This document shows positions 56,493 through 64,000 of a stretch of DNA of 64,000 bases, piece after piece; the stretch's first letter is position 1, and each line of letters begins with the position of its first letter. The notes beneath the pieces are model-generated. The model worked only from the letters and a program-made list of their open reading frames with translations. It was not told the DNA's origin and made no database searches. This DNA is from Calothrix sp. FI2-JRJ7 (lineage in GTDB: Bacteria > Cyanobacteriota > Cyanobacteriia > Cyanobacteriales > Nostocaceae), in assembly GCA_019359675.1 (NCBI GenBank), contig JAHHGX010000078.1:62001-126000 (forward strand). Reading direction: 5' to 3'. Position numbers and translations under genes: made by a program.

Positions 56493-57086
56493 ATGAGTGA
56501 GCTTAAAGAAATACGAGCTAAATATGACGATACTAACATAACAGTTTATCAAGCATATTCTCCTGCGATAACAGAGGAAGCGGTCAAATTAGGGACATTT
56601 GTTCCACCATTTAAACTAAGTCGTATGACCTGGATAAAGCCTTCGTTTCTTTGGATGATGTATCGTTCTGATTGGGGTAGAAATCCGGGACAGGAGCGGA
56701 TTTTAGCTATCGAAATCTCTCGCGAAGGTTTTGAATGGGCATTAGCTCATTCTTGCCTAAGTCAATATGAACCAGAAATTTATGAATCTCAAGAAGAATG
56801 GGAACAAAGAAAAAAAGAATCAACTGTGCGAATACAGTGGGACCCAGAACGCACAATTAAATTAGAAAAGCTAGATAATCGAACAATCCAAATTGGACTT
56901 TCAGGAGAAGCAGTTTATCGTTACGTCAATGATTGGATTAAAGCAATAAAGGACATTACAGACATATCCAGAGAGATTGAAAGACTGGTTTGTGCTGGTA
57001 ATTTATTAGCTGCACAATCGATGTTACCACGGGAGGTCTGTTATCCACTTTCCGATCATCTGAAGAAGTTAATTGGTGCATCGTGA
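56493..57086 (+). CDS. DUF4291 protein
   Basis: A 197-residue soluble protein, 6 bases after the HlyD gene. DUF4291 blocks are IRAKYDDTNITVYQAYSPAI, FVPPFKLSRMTWIKPSFLWM, YRSDWGRNPGQERILAIEIS and GFEWALAHSCLS. The family has no confirmed function. Being directly downstream of HlyD and facing the candidate immunity gene, it may be linked to the export or toxin system, but this is only positional. Two stretches (QSMLPREVCYPL at the end) are unusual. Confidence 0.85.
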   Translation: MSELKEIRAKYDDTNITVYQAYSPAITEEAVKLGTFVPPFKLSRMTWIKPSFLWMMYRSDWGRNPGQERILAIEISREGFEWALAHSCLSQYEPEIYESQEEWEQRKKESTVRIQWDPERTIKLEKLDNRTIQIGLSGEAVYRYVNDWIKAIKDITDISREIERLVCAGNLLAAQSMLPREVCYPLSDHLKKLIGAS

Positions 57087-57117
57087 AATTACCTCTACAA
57101 CCGCTACATTCCACAAC

Positions 57118-57630
57118 TTACTCTTCCTCAAGGCTAGTTGCTCCTGCGGCTCTAAACAACCAATCAAGAGAGCCTGAAGCAAAGGGCAATTCCTCAACTT
57201 CAACTTTAACCTTTATCTTTTCAGGAGATTCGATCGTTGCATCCCACCAAAACCATGTGCGTTCGTCAGGCTGAAACCAATATATCCAATTATCAACAGA
57301 CCATTGTTTTTCCTTGCTGGCTCGAACTTGTTTTTTCCAAGGAAGTTTCTGCCACCATTCCAACCATTGTTCCTCTTCTTCCAGGGTTTCCTTCGAGGAT
57401 GCTGAGACAAACCATTCAGGTAACAGTGAATACCAATCGTCATCTATTGGCCAGTTGTCGGGGTCTTGATTAAGCACTGTTTCCAGAACTTCTCTACATT
57501 TTTGCAGCACAACCTTCGCATTACCTGGACAGGATGCCACGAATTGAACAATACCAATTCCTTTTGGTTTCTCACCAGGTTCTGGTCCGACACATAGGTG
57601 TCGCATTTCATCTGTTCTATCAACTACCAT
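57118..57630 (-). CDS. Candidate immunity protein, Trp-rich
   Basis: A 170-residue acidic protein, very rich in Trp (LEEEEQWLEWWQKLPWKKQ, WIYWFQPDERTWFWWDATIE). No signal peptide or membrane helix. The pattern WFWWDA..., then VEVEELPF..., LDWLFRAAG recalls uncharacterised cytosolic proteins found beside secreted toxins. It is the next gene downstream, same strand, of the repeat-rich toxin-like protein, and shares the gap with a MITE. Immunity function is inferred from context; no family is certain. Confidence 0.5.
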   Translation of the reverse strand: MVVDRTDEMRHLCVGPEPGEKPKGIGIVQFVASCPGNAKVVLQKCREVLETVLNQDPDNWPIDDDWYSLLPEWFVSASSKETLEEEEQWLEWWQKLPWKKQVRASKEKQWSVDNWIYWFQPDERTWFWWDATIESPEKIKVKVEVEELPFASGSLDWLFRAAGATSLEEE

Positions 57631-57685
57631 AACCTTCTGCCGAGTTGTTAAGATTTGTTGTGTCCTAAAACTAAATTAAACAAAG

Positions 57686-57823
57686 GGCGTTGCACAGAAA
57701 GCGGGATGAAATTAATAATTCTTATGGAATGGGCGACACGAGCCGTCTTTTGTATTGTCGTTTATATTTAGCGGACGGGCAAGTGGGCGACCGACAAGAA
57801 TCATCCTTTAATTGTGCAACGCT
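57686..57823. mobile_element. 138-bp MITE with 8-bp target duplication
   Basis: The terminal inverted repeats are GGCGTTGCACA (57686-57696) and TGTGCAACGCT (57813-57823), matching at 10 of 11 positions. The direct repeat AAACAAAG flanks both sides exactly (57678-57685 and 57824-57831), as expected for a target-site duplication. There is no ORF inside. It sits 16 bases after the toxin-like gene's stop, between it and the immunity-like gene. Confidence 0.88.
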
Positions 57824-57839
57824 AAACAAAGAGTTATGC

Positions 57840-59321
57840 CTACCTTGAGAACCATTTCCCAATTTTTTCTCCTACAGCAGAGCCGCCAAAACCTCCGGCT
57901 ATGCCACCGACTATACCTCCAGCAACTGTCCCAACTCCAGGAATAACTGAGCCAATAGCAGCACCAGCAGCGGCGCCTGCAGCTGCACCGCCCCATCCTC
58001 CGGCAACACTACCTGTTGTTACTGCTGTGTTGCGCCCAAAACGCCCACCATCGGCGTGAACAGCATCAGCCAAACGAATGGTGTCTGTTACTAGGGCAAC
58101 TGGTCTGGCAAATTTACCGACAGTTGAGAGCGTTTGCGCCGCACCGCTAGGAAGCCGAAGTTTTAGCGGCATCGATTCTACTTTTCCGCTACCTTGAATT
58201 ATGTTACTTCTAAGTGTTTGAATTTGCGGTTTTCTAAGACCAAACTGATCGGGAGCTTTAGTAACATCAACCCTAAAGGGTCTGTCTGGAAAGCTTTTTT
58301 TTGCTAAACTCTCATCTACCGCAGAAGTACGTATTTCATTCAAAAAATTTCGTGGAACTTTGAAAGACTTGATTCTAGCATCAGGCAAACGTTGCTCCAC
58401 TTTGCGAGCTAAGTAATCTTCTGCTCTGGCTCGCTGACCAAAATTTAAAAATAGAGAGTTGTTGCCTTGAATAGCAACTTGACCACCTGGTTTAATTGAT
58501 ACTCTCGCATTAGGCGTTCCTTCTACCCGATAGACAGTAGTTCTGCCACGTACAAAATCATTCGTTCTTCTGACAACATCTGCTTTTCTGACAATATCCT
58601 CTGCCTTGAATGCAACAGATGAGCCTGCTACGCCCTTGGCAACATTTCCGCCGACGCTATTTAAGGTACTAACAATGTTGCTACTGGTATTAGATTCAGA
58701 ATTACGCCTCTTGACTTCCTGACTCCCATGTTCGGCAGCATTGGCTGAACCGTAACGCCGAGTATTTAAAGCAGTGGAGGTTGGGGTAGGCTTGGGTTGA
58801 AGAGTTGAGCCTGCACTCCGATGTTCGGCAGCATTATTGGCTGAACTATAACGCCGAGTGTTTAAAGCAGTGGGGGTTGGAGTCGGCTTGGGTTTAGGAT
58901 TTAAGCCTGCGCTCGAATGTTCGGCAGCATTATTGGCTGAACTATAACGTCGAGTATTTAAAGCAGTGGAGGTTGGAGTCGGCTTGGGTTTAGGACTTCT
59001 TTTGCCTACGCTCCAACGTTCGGCAGCATCGGCGGACATCCCACGTAAATTTGGAGTAGGCTTGGGTTTTGGATTTAAGCCTGCACTCCGATGTTCGGCA
59101 GCATTAGCTGAACCGTAATGCTGCTTATTTGAAGTGGTAGCTTTAGCTTTAGGTTGAATGGGGCGAGAATTGTTGCTCGGATTTCGTTCTCCTTGTCGGT
59201 AGAGTTGAGTGTTACTGCTAAAAGATTTTCGATTATGAGTTTGGAGAGGCGAAATCACTCCCTTAGCGGAAATCTGGTAGCCGTTTTTCTTAAGTGCCCG
59301 TCTGTCTTCTTCTGGAAGCAT
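57840..59321 (-). CDS. Repeat-rich secreted toxin-like protein
   Basis: A 493-aa protein from the ATG at 59321. Residues about 65-205 hold about five repeats of the pattern ARRYxSANNAAEHxSAGLNP followed by KPKPTPTPT. A globular region (about 240-390) follows, with TTVYRVEGTPNARVSIKPGG, NNSLFLNFGQRARAEDYLAR and FRVDVTKAPDQFGLRKPQ; its order recalls C-terminal toxin domains of Rhs-type proteins, perhaps of ADP-ribosyltransferase type. The C terminus is a long glycine zipper (GGAAAGAAAGAAIGSVIPG, IVGGIAGGFGGSAVG). No N-terminal signal or GG leader is visible. Neighbours encode a dedicated exporter and a candidate immunity protein. Confidence 0.55.
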   Translation of the reverse strand: MLPEEDRRALKKNGYQISAKGVISPLQTHNRKSFSSNTQLYRQGERNPSNNSRPIQPKAKATTSNKQHYGSANAAEHRSAGLNPKPKPTPNLRGMSADAAERWSVGKRSPKPKPTPTSTALNTRRYSSANNAAEHSSAGLNPKPKPTPTPTALNTRRYSSANNAAEHRSAGSTLQPKPTPTSTALNTRRYGSANAAEHGSQEVKRRNSESNTSSNIVSTLNSVGGNVAKGVAGSSVAFKAEDIVRKADVVRRTNDFVRGRTTVYRVEGTPNARVSIKPGGQVAIQGNNSLFLNFGQRARAEDYLARKVEQRLPDARIKSFKVPRNFLNEIRTSAVDESLAKKSFPDRPFRVDVTKAPDQFGLRKPQIQTLRSNIIQGSGKVESMPLKLRLPSGAAQTLSTVGKFARPVALVTDTIRLADAVHADGGRFGRNTAVTTGSVAGGWGGAAAGAAAGAAIGSVIPGVGTVAGGIVGGIAGGFGGSAVGEKIGKWFSR

Positions 59322-59420
59322 AAATATCAAGCTCTTATATATTTACTAGCGCTTATATTAGTTATTCACTTTTATTTGTCCTTTTTTCTGCAAACTCTAA
59401 AATTTACAAATCTTCATAAT

Positions 59421-61919
59421 TTACACACTGGCAAGTTGCCTTTGATACAGAGCAAAGTACACACCTCTTTTTTGCAGCAACTCATCGTGGGTTCCTCGTT
59501 CTACAATTTCGCCTTTCTCTAATACCAAAATTAAATCGGCTCGTTTTAAAGGCGCAAATCGGTGGGCTATCATAAATACTGTACGCGCGCCTTTTACTTC
59601 CTGCAAGTTTTGCAACACTTTTTGTTCTGTTTCACTATCTAAGCTACTTGTAGCTTCGTCTAAGATTAAAATTGGAGCTTGAGAGAGGAATAAGCGGGAT
59701 AAAGCAATACGTTGTCGTTGTCCACCAGATAAGGCGATTCCCCTTTCACCAATGCTAGTTTCGTAACCTTTAGGCATTTCGCTGATAAAATTATGAGATG
59801 CTGCCAATCGTGCTGCTTTTATTACTTGTTCGGTTGTAATATCTGGGTCGCTTAAAGTAATATTTTCCGAGATAGTACTGTCGAAGAGAAAATCGTCTTG
59901 CAGGACAACGCTAATTTGTTGTCGTAAAGAACCTATATCAGCATTTTTAATATCAAAATCATCTATAATTATAGAGCCTGATTCTGGCTGATAAAGTCGT
60001 TGTAAAAGTTTAGATAGGGTACTTTTACCAGAGCCACTACGTCCGACAATTCCCACAAACATCCCTGGTTGGACAGTGAAAGAAATACCTTTGAGAACAG
60101 GTTCTTCTTGGTCATTGTGGTAACGAAAAATAACTTTCTCAAAAGTTACTTGCCCACGCAACTTTGGTAAAACTACACCAGAGCCAGGTTCGGCTTCCGG
60201 CGCCGTGTTGAGAATATCTCCCAATCGATCTACAGATAGTAAAACTTGCTGGAATTCCTGCCACAGTTGTACTAAACGTAGTAGTGGGTCTGTTACTTTA
60301 GAAGCTAGCATTTGAAAAGCAACTAAGGCGCCAATTGTCAGCTTTTGTTCGATAACCAACCCCGCTCCAAACCAAAGAATAATTAAGTAGGAAAAATTAG
60401 TCAAAAAGTCGCCGATATTACCGCCTATATTAGAAGTAGTCGAAGCTTTAAAACTAGTACGAATGTAACGCGCGAATAAACCTTCCCAACGTCGGCGAGA
60501 TTTACGTTCTGCCGCATGAGCTTTTACAGCATGAATCCCCGTTACTGTCTCCACTAAAAACGATTGATTGTCGGCACCGCGATTAAAAGTTTCATTCAGC
60601 CAATAACGTAAAATCGGTGTGGCTATGAAATTTAAACCAGCAAATAATGGAATTACAGCCAAAGCAACCAAAGTTAGGGTGAAACTGTAAAAAAACATCA
60701 ATGCTAGATACACTACCGAGAAAATGCTGTCGAGGATGACAGTTAAAGCTGTACCCGTGAGAAATTGACGAATATTTTCGAGTTCCTGCGCTCTGGCTAC
60801 AGTATCACCAACACGACGCGATTCAAAATAATTTAAGGGTAAGCGCATCAGTTGCCGAAACAATTGAGACGATAAACTTAAATCGAGACGGTTGGCAGTG
60901 TGGGTAAAGATAAATAGCCGTAGAATCCCTAAAATTGCTTCAAAAATTGCAACACCTAAAAGAGCTATCGCCATTACATCCAAAGCATTACGGCTTCCAA
61001 ACACCATTACTTTATCAATGATGTACTGAGTAATAATTGGTGTTGCTAATCCTAACAATTGCAGCGCAAAAGATAATAATAATACTTCTCCTAACAACCA
61101 ACGATGGCGCCAAATCGCAGGTACAAACCAACTAAGGTTAAATTTCTCCTGCTTTTGAATTGGTTCTACTTGCCAAACTCGTCCATCCCACTTTTCCTCA
61201 ATTGTATGAAGAGGAATACTTTCACAAGTTTGACTGAGGTTAGTTGGATTCGCGATAATTAAGCGATTACCCTTAATACCATACATAACAATCCAATCTT
61301 CCTGGCGCCACAGCAAAGCAGGAAAAGTTAACGCGCGCAAATCATTCCAGGTAACTTGTAGCTGTCGCACCAAAATTCCAAGTTTTTCACCCGCTTCCAT
61401 TACATCGTTAGGGTGTTGTCCCCGTAGTTGACGTTGTGCCAATTCTAATGAGATAGGATTTTGTAGATATTGAGATGCCATTGTTAAGCAAGCCGCCGCA
61501 GTGTTGGGACTTAAAATAAATGGATAACCTTTTACTGGTTGAGGGAGACTATCGTCTATTGACTGATAGCGCGCGCGTAATTGTTGCCAAAAGTTATTTA
61601 TTTCTAAAAAAGAAGCTTGCTTCCACAGCGCTACATCCCAACGCACCACCTCCACATCTGACGATGCTACTGCTTTAAAATGTCCAGAAAGCTCTAGTAA
61701 ATCCCCAAACCAATCTCCTGCTTTCAAATTTGCTAATGACCTTCCATCTTCTCTCAAACGAATATTTCCTGAAATAATTAAAAATTGACTTCCAGGCTCC
61801 TCTGTAGACCAAATTATCTTCCCTGTCTGATAAAGGCGAGTATCTGCTTGATTTTTCAATTTAATTTGCAGCTCAGGAGTTAGCAAGCAAAAAGGCTCTT
61901 TATCCCATTCTAAGTTCAT
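59421..61919 (-). CDS. ABC exporter with N-terminal cNMP-binding-like and inactive C39-like domains
   Basis: An 832-residue half-transporter. Residues about 10-120 look like a cyclic-nucleotide-binding fold (LYQTGKIIWSTEEPGSQFLI, AGDWFGDLLELSG). About 130-265 is a C39 peptidase-like domain without the catalytic Cys and His (NTAAACLTMASQYL, DWIVMYGI), so it should bind but not cut its cargo, like HlyB. Six transmembrane helices (about 275-560) and a full ATPase follow: GIVGRSGSGKSTLSKLL, ALSGGQRQRIALSRLF, ILILDEATSSLD. It starts 9 bases after the SurA-like gene and probably exports the neighbouring toxin-like protein. Confidence 0.88.
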   Translation of the reverse strand: MNLEWDKEPFCLLTPELQIKLKNQADTRLYQTGKIIWSTEEPGSQFLIISGNIRLREDGRSLANLKAGDWFGDLLELSGHFKAVASSDVEVVRWDVALWKQASFLEINNFWQQLRARYQSIDDSLPQPVKGYPFILSPNTAAACLTMASQYLQNPISLELAQRQLRGQHPNDVMEAGEKLGILVRQLQVTWNDLRALTFPALLWRQEDWIVMYGIKGNRLIIANPTNLSQTCESIPLHTIEEKWDGRVWQVEPIQKQEKFNLSWFVPAIWRHRWLLGEVLLLSFALQLLGLATPIITQYIIDKVMVFGSRNALDVMAIALLGVAIFEAILGILRLFIFTHTANRLDLSLSSQLFRQLMRLPLNYFESRRVGDTVARAQELENIRQFLTGTALTVILDSIFSVVYLALMFFYSFTLTLVALAVIPLFAGLNFIATPILRYWLNETFNRGADNQSFLVETVTGIHAVKAHAAERKSRRRWEGLFARYIRTSFKASTTSNIGGNIGDFLTNFSYLIILWFGAGLVIEQKLTIGALVAFQMLASKVTDPLLRLVQLWQEFQQVLLSVDRLGDILNTAPEAEPGSGVVLPKLRGQVTFEKVIFRYHNDQEEPVLKGISFTVQPGMFVGIVGRSGSGKSTLSKLLQRLYQPESGSIIIDDFDIKNADIGSLRQQISVVLQDDFLFDSTISENITLSDPDITTEQVIKAARLAASHNFISEMPKGYETSIGERGIALSGGQRQRIALSRLFLSQAPILILDEATSSLDSETEQKVLQNLQEVKGARTVFMIAHRFAPLKRADLILVLEKGEIVERGTHDELLQKRGVYFALYQRQLASV

Positions 61920-61928
61920 GATTCATCC

Positions 61929-62693
61929 CTAGAACTTCACCTGAAGTTGAACATTAGTATTTTGAATTTTCTCTTCTAGCCATTGCTCGAAAAGCTCTGA
62001 TTCTAGTTGTTGCTTCAACTGTTCGTCTAACGAAGCTGGCAGAAACTTTTCAACCCGCACTAAATACCAGAGTTTGTCAACTTCTATTGGCCCTATTAAC
62101 TCTCCTGAATTTGCATTTGCAATTTCAGCCCTAATTACATCCGGCAATGTACCCTTACTAATTAATCCCATCATGCCATTAAAAATCTGGTCTTCTGCTA
62201 TGGAATATTTCTGGACTAGCTGCTCAAATATAGCTCCATCTTCAATAATTTGACTTTTTAATTCTTCAGCAAGTGATTGTTCTTCCACAACTAAACGTGA
62301 CAGCACTACTTGGTCTAGAAAGAGCTTGCGTTCAATAAAATATTCTTGAATGTTTGACTCAGTAACTTGAGTTTTTAGATTTTCTAATTTCACGTTAGAA
62401 ACTATTTGTTTGCGAAAACTAGAATAATCTAAACCTTCCTGAGCTAGCCATTGTTGAAAACGACCAGAGTCAGTTAGCTGATTATTCAATCGAAACTCAA
62501 TTATCACTTGTTCGATTAAATCAGAACTAATATTTATATCGTCTAAAACCTGAAATTCTTGTTCTAAGACATGCTGACGCATAATTTCCCAAAGGACAGA
62601 CTCAAGTTTCCCTGAAGACTCCAAGTATCTTAATGCTTGTCCAAGTGAAATAGGCTGTTCGTCAGCTGTCAAAAATAGGCTAGATTGCTCCAT
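61929..62693 (-). CDS. SurA-like peptidyl-prolyl isomerase/chaperone
   Basis: A 254-residue protein with an N-terminal helical SurA-type domain (ISLGQALRYLESSGKLESVL) and a divergent parvulin domain (about 125-215; FLDQVVLSRLVVEEQS, FEQLVQKYSIAEDQ, ELIGPIEVDKLWYLVRVE). No signal peptide is visible, so it may act in the cytosol on the exported cargo, as seen for other secretion-linked parvulins in cyanobacteria. The stop is 9 bases before the ABC exporter gene, indicating one operon. Confidence 0.75.
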   Translation of the reverse strand: MEQSSLFLTADEQPISLGQALRYLESSGKLESVLWEIMRQHVLEQEFQVLDDINISSDLIEQVIIEFRLNNQLTDSGRFQQWLAQEGLDYSSFRKQIVSNVKLENLKTQVTESNIQEYFIERKLFLDQVVLSRLVVEEQSLAEELKSQIIEDGAIFEQLVQKYSIAEDQIFNGMMGLISKGTLPDVIRAEIANANSGELIGPIEVDKLWYLVRVEKFLPASLDEQLKQQLESELFEQWLEEKIQNTNVQLQVKF

Positions 62694-63191
62694 AGTTGAA
62701 AGTCTACTTAAGACTTGTAAAATATTTTACATATGAAGGCGCCTGTAGCGCTAGTTAATTTTGCTTACTATAACGATAATTATAACGTTTTAATATACAA
62801 AAAACCGGATTGCTTTTAGTATGATGAGCAATAAATTTTAAATATTTTACAGCGGTTTTACTATCGGATATTATCGGTGATGCTTCCGTAATAATTATCA
62901 CATAACTTTCGCAAAATGAGAGTAATAACCACTAATGTATTAGTTGATAATGTACATTTCAGGAAAATTACTACATTATTTACGAATTTATTATATTTAG
63001 CTGTTATAGATACTGATATAGTATAAACGCACTAAAATACTCATTTGGCGCCCAAGCTTCGTCATGTGCAGAGCGCAATATTAATTGTGATATGTCGCAA
63101 ATGATAATAGCAAAAGAGAAAGGCTTTTTTGCTAAACATGGCGCCAAAAAATGTTGAAAATTAAGAAAATTTAGGTACTACTATAAGAAAG
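62694..63191. other. Gene-free region with a decayed copy of the thiL 5' end
   Basis: The stretch at about 62848-62980 aligns by eye with 63763-63893 inside thiL. Shared blocks include AGCGGTTTT, GATATTATCGG, TGATGTATTAGTT/TAATGTATTAGTT and TACATTTCAG. It is riddled with stops and small indels, so it is a pseudogene fragment. The rest is AT-rich and holds the promoter of the SurA-like/ABC operon; GGCGCC occurs at 62739, 63047 and 63140. Confidence 0.75.
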
Positions 63192-63419
63192 CTACGCTGC
63201 TTGTACCTCTACAAACTCGCCAGTGGAACATGGTTCAGGAATTGGTTGACCATCTTCTTGTAATCCTTCTAAATGCAATTCGATTGCCTCTTTAATCAGT
63301 TCTAAAACTTCTTCCTTTGTTTCGCTAACAGCTACGCAACCTGGTAAGTCTGGGACATAAGCACCGTAGCTTGTTTTACCTTTTTCAATAATAACCATGT
63401 ATTGCAGTTTCTTGTTCAT
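63192..63419 (-). CDS. hicB: HicB-family antitoxin
   Basis: A 75-residue protein with the HicB partial RNase-H-like fold: YMVIIEKGKTSYGAYVPDLP, GCVAVSETKEEVLELIKEAI and ELHLEGLQEDGQPIPEP. It neutralises the HicA mRNA interferase encoded just upstream with a 1-base gap. HicB length is at the short end, without a C-terminal DNA-binding domain, so autoregulation may be weak. Confidence 0.92.
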   Translation of the reverse strand: MNKKLQYMVIIEKGKTSYGAYVPDLPGCVAVSETKEEVLELIKEAIELHLEGLQEDGQPIPEPCSTGEFVEVQAA

Positions 63420-63420
63420 T

Positions 63421-63606
63421 TCACTTTAATCCAGCTTGTTTATAAATACTGTTTAACGTTCCCGGAGGTATGTCAACACTAAGCTTTCCTGCTACAGTTA
63501 CTGTACCTGGTTTATTTGCATGGTGAAACTGCCTATGGCTTCCACGTACACGTATTTGATACCACCCATCTTCTTCTAAAACTTGTATAATTTCTCTAAC
63601 TTTCAT
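63421..63606 (-). CDS. hicA: HicA-family mRNA interferase toxin
   Basis: A 61-residue double-stranded-RNA-binding-fold toxin that cleaves mRNAs. It has the HicA pattern with catalytic His: VREIIQVLEEDGWYQIRVRG, SHRQFHHANKPGTVTV and a short C-terminal helix (NSIYKQAGLK). It is the first gene of the hicAB pair, toxin before antitoxin as usual. No disruption is visible, so the module looks functional. Confidence 0.92.
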   Translation of the reverse strand: MKVREIIQVLEEDGWYQIRVRGSHRQFHHANKPGTVTVAGKLSVDIPPGTLNSIYKQAGLK

Positions 63607-63722
63607 TACTTTGTCATCATAACAACTTTATTTTATTAAAGTTTCGTCAATATTAAGTAAGACAGCTAAATTTATTAATTTCATTATAAGTGAGTATTTA
63701 TAGTAATTTTAACTGGTGAAAA

Positions 63723-64000
63723 ATGAAAGTAAGCGATATTGGTGAGCAAGGTATTTTAAAAATTATACAGCGGTTTTGCCCTTCAGATATTATCGGGGAT
63801 GATGCTGCTGTATTAATAACTAAACCCGAACAATCTTTAGTAGTTACAACTGATGTATTAGTTAATAATATACATTTCAGTGAAATTACTACATCACCTG
63901 AAGATGTAGGTTGGCGCGCGGTAGCTGCTAATTTATCAGATTTAGCGGCAATGGGCGCCTCTCCATTAGGTATTACTGTTGGTTTAGCTTTGCCAGGTGA
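63723..64000 (+). CDS. thiL: Thiamine-monophosphate kinase ThiL (5' part)
   Basis: The frame starts with ATG at 63723 and remains open to the window end (92 codons seen of roughly 330). ThiL phosphorylates thiamine monophosphate to the coenzyme thiamine diphosphate. Family blocks are visible: SDIGEQGILKIIQRF, IIGDDAAVL (metal/substrate-binding Asp pair), VTTDVLVNNIHFSE, GWRAVAANLSDLAAMGA and PLGITVGLALPG. A decayed copy of its first third lies about 900 bases upstream. Confidence 0.93.
   Translation, partial: MKVSDIGEQGILKIIQRFCPSDIIGDDAAVLITKPEQSLVVTTDVLVNNIHFSEITTSPEDVGWRAVAANLSDLAAMGASPLGITVGLALPG

Noticed and set aside
57840-59321. RTX or lanthipeptide-type substrate
   Set aside because: No GGxGxDxxx nonapeptides, no double-glycine leader and no modification enzyme; size is also wrong for a lanthipeptide.
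1-64000. tRNA, rRNA, tmRNA or riboswitch
   Set aside because: I scanned the gaps for T-arm-like GTTCGANTC and other hallmarks and saw none; this is a by-eye search, so a divergent one could be missed.

Overview
The window looks like part of the chromosome of a filamentous, probably heterocyst-forming (Nostocales-type) cyanobacterium. Pointers are cyanobacteria-typical genes (an EbsA-like pilus protein, a TLP40-type lumenal cyclophilin, TIGR04376, TIGR03643 and DUF4168 proteins, a GH57/DUF3536 enzyme, a PATAN response regulator, phytochrome-like GAF sensors). AT-rich intergenic regions carry many small palindromic repeats. The hexamer GGCGCC is strikingly frequent in genes and spacers, while I saw no copy of the classical HIP1 octamer GCGATCGC. 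No rRNA, tRNA or CRISPR array was found.

Layout. 1-2.8 kb: 3' end of a possible dnaX, a truncated IscB nuclease preceded by a probable omega-RNA, and a membrane glycosyltransferase. 3-23 kb: mostly housekeeping or conserved genes (EbsA-like, phosphotransacetylase-like, PATAN regulator, LptA-like, YajQ, MAPEG, DprA-like, subtilase, Ca2+/H+ exchanger, GH57, two secreted proteins, M15 peptidase), interrupted by a decayed chemotaxis locus (5.5-6.3 kb) and a broken AAA ATPase (22.2-23.0 kb). 23-27 kb: mnmG and a pilus/secretion-like protein. 27-38.5 kb: a photosensory chemotaxis-type operon (bilin-GAF histidine kinase, REC-kinase, CheW, four-GAF chemoreceptor, CheA-REC hybrid, second CheW-like protein). 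38.5-53 kb: hydrolases, a CHAT-type remnant, LysM protein, lpxD, holA, DUF4168 and TIGR03643 proteins, a LuxR-type regulator, a TIR-like protein, a large PAS/GAF hybrid kinase and a rhomboid protease. 53.1-54.0 kb: a gene graveyard (toxin-antitoxin relic split by a MITE, Uma2 fragment). 54-62.7 kb: lumenal cyclophilin, then a secretion island (HlyD adaptor, DUF4291 protein, candidate immunity protein, repeat-rich toxin-like protein, ABC exporter, SurA-like chaperone). 62.7-64 kb: a decayed copy of the thiL 5' end, a HicAB pair, and the start of thiL.

How parts work together. The strongest candidate for an undescribed system is 55.2-62.7 kb: a type I-like exporter with a cyclic-nucleotide-binding-like domain and an apparently inactive C39 domain, its HlyD adaptor and a SurA-like isomerase, apparently dedicated to a protein with about five Pro/Lys repeats, a candidate toxin domain and a C-terminal glycine zipper. 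A Trp-rich acidic protein encoded next to it is a plausible immunity partner, and a 138-bp MITE with an 8-bp target duplication sits between them. Second is the photosensory chemotaxis operon, with an orphan PATAN regulator and a pseudogenised receptor/CheA elsewhere in the window. Third is the IscB remnant whose predicted guide overlaps the 3' end of the adjacent glycosyltransferase gene.

Limits: everything was read by eye; family names come from remembered motifs, with no database search. Where only a GTG/TTG codon opened the frame, I moved the start to an internal ATG when motif or spacing evidence favoured it.
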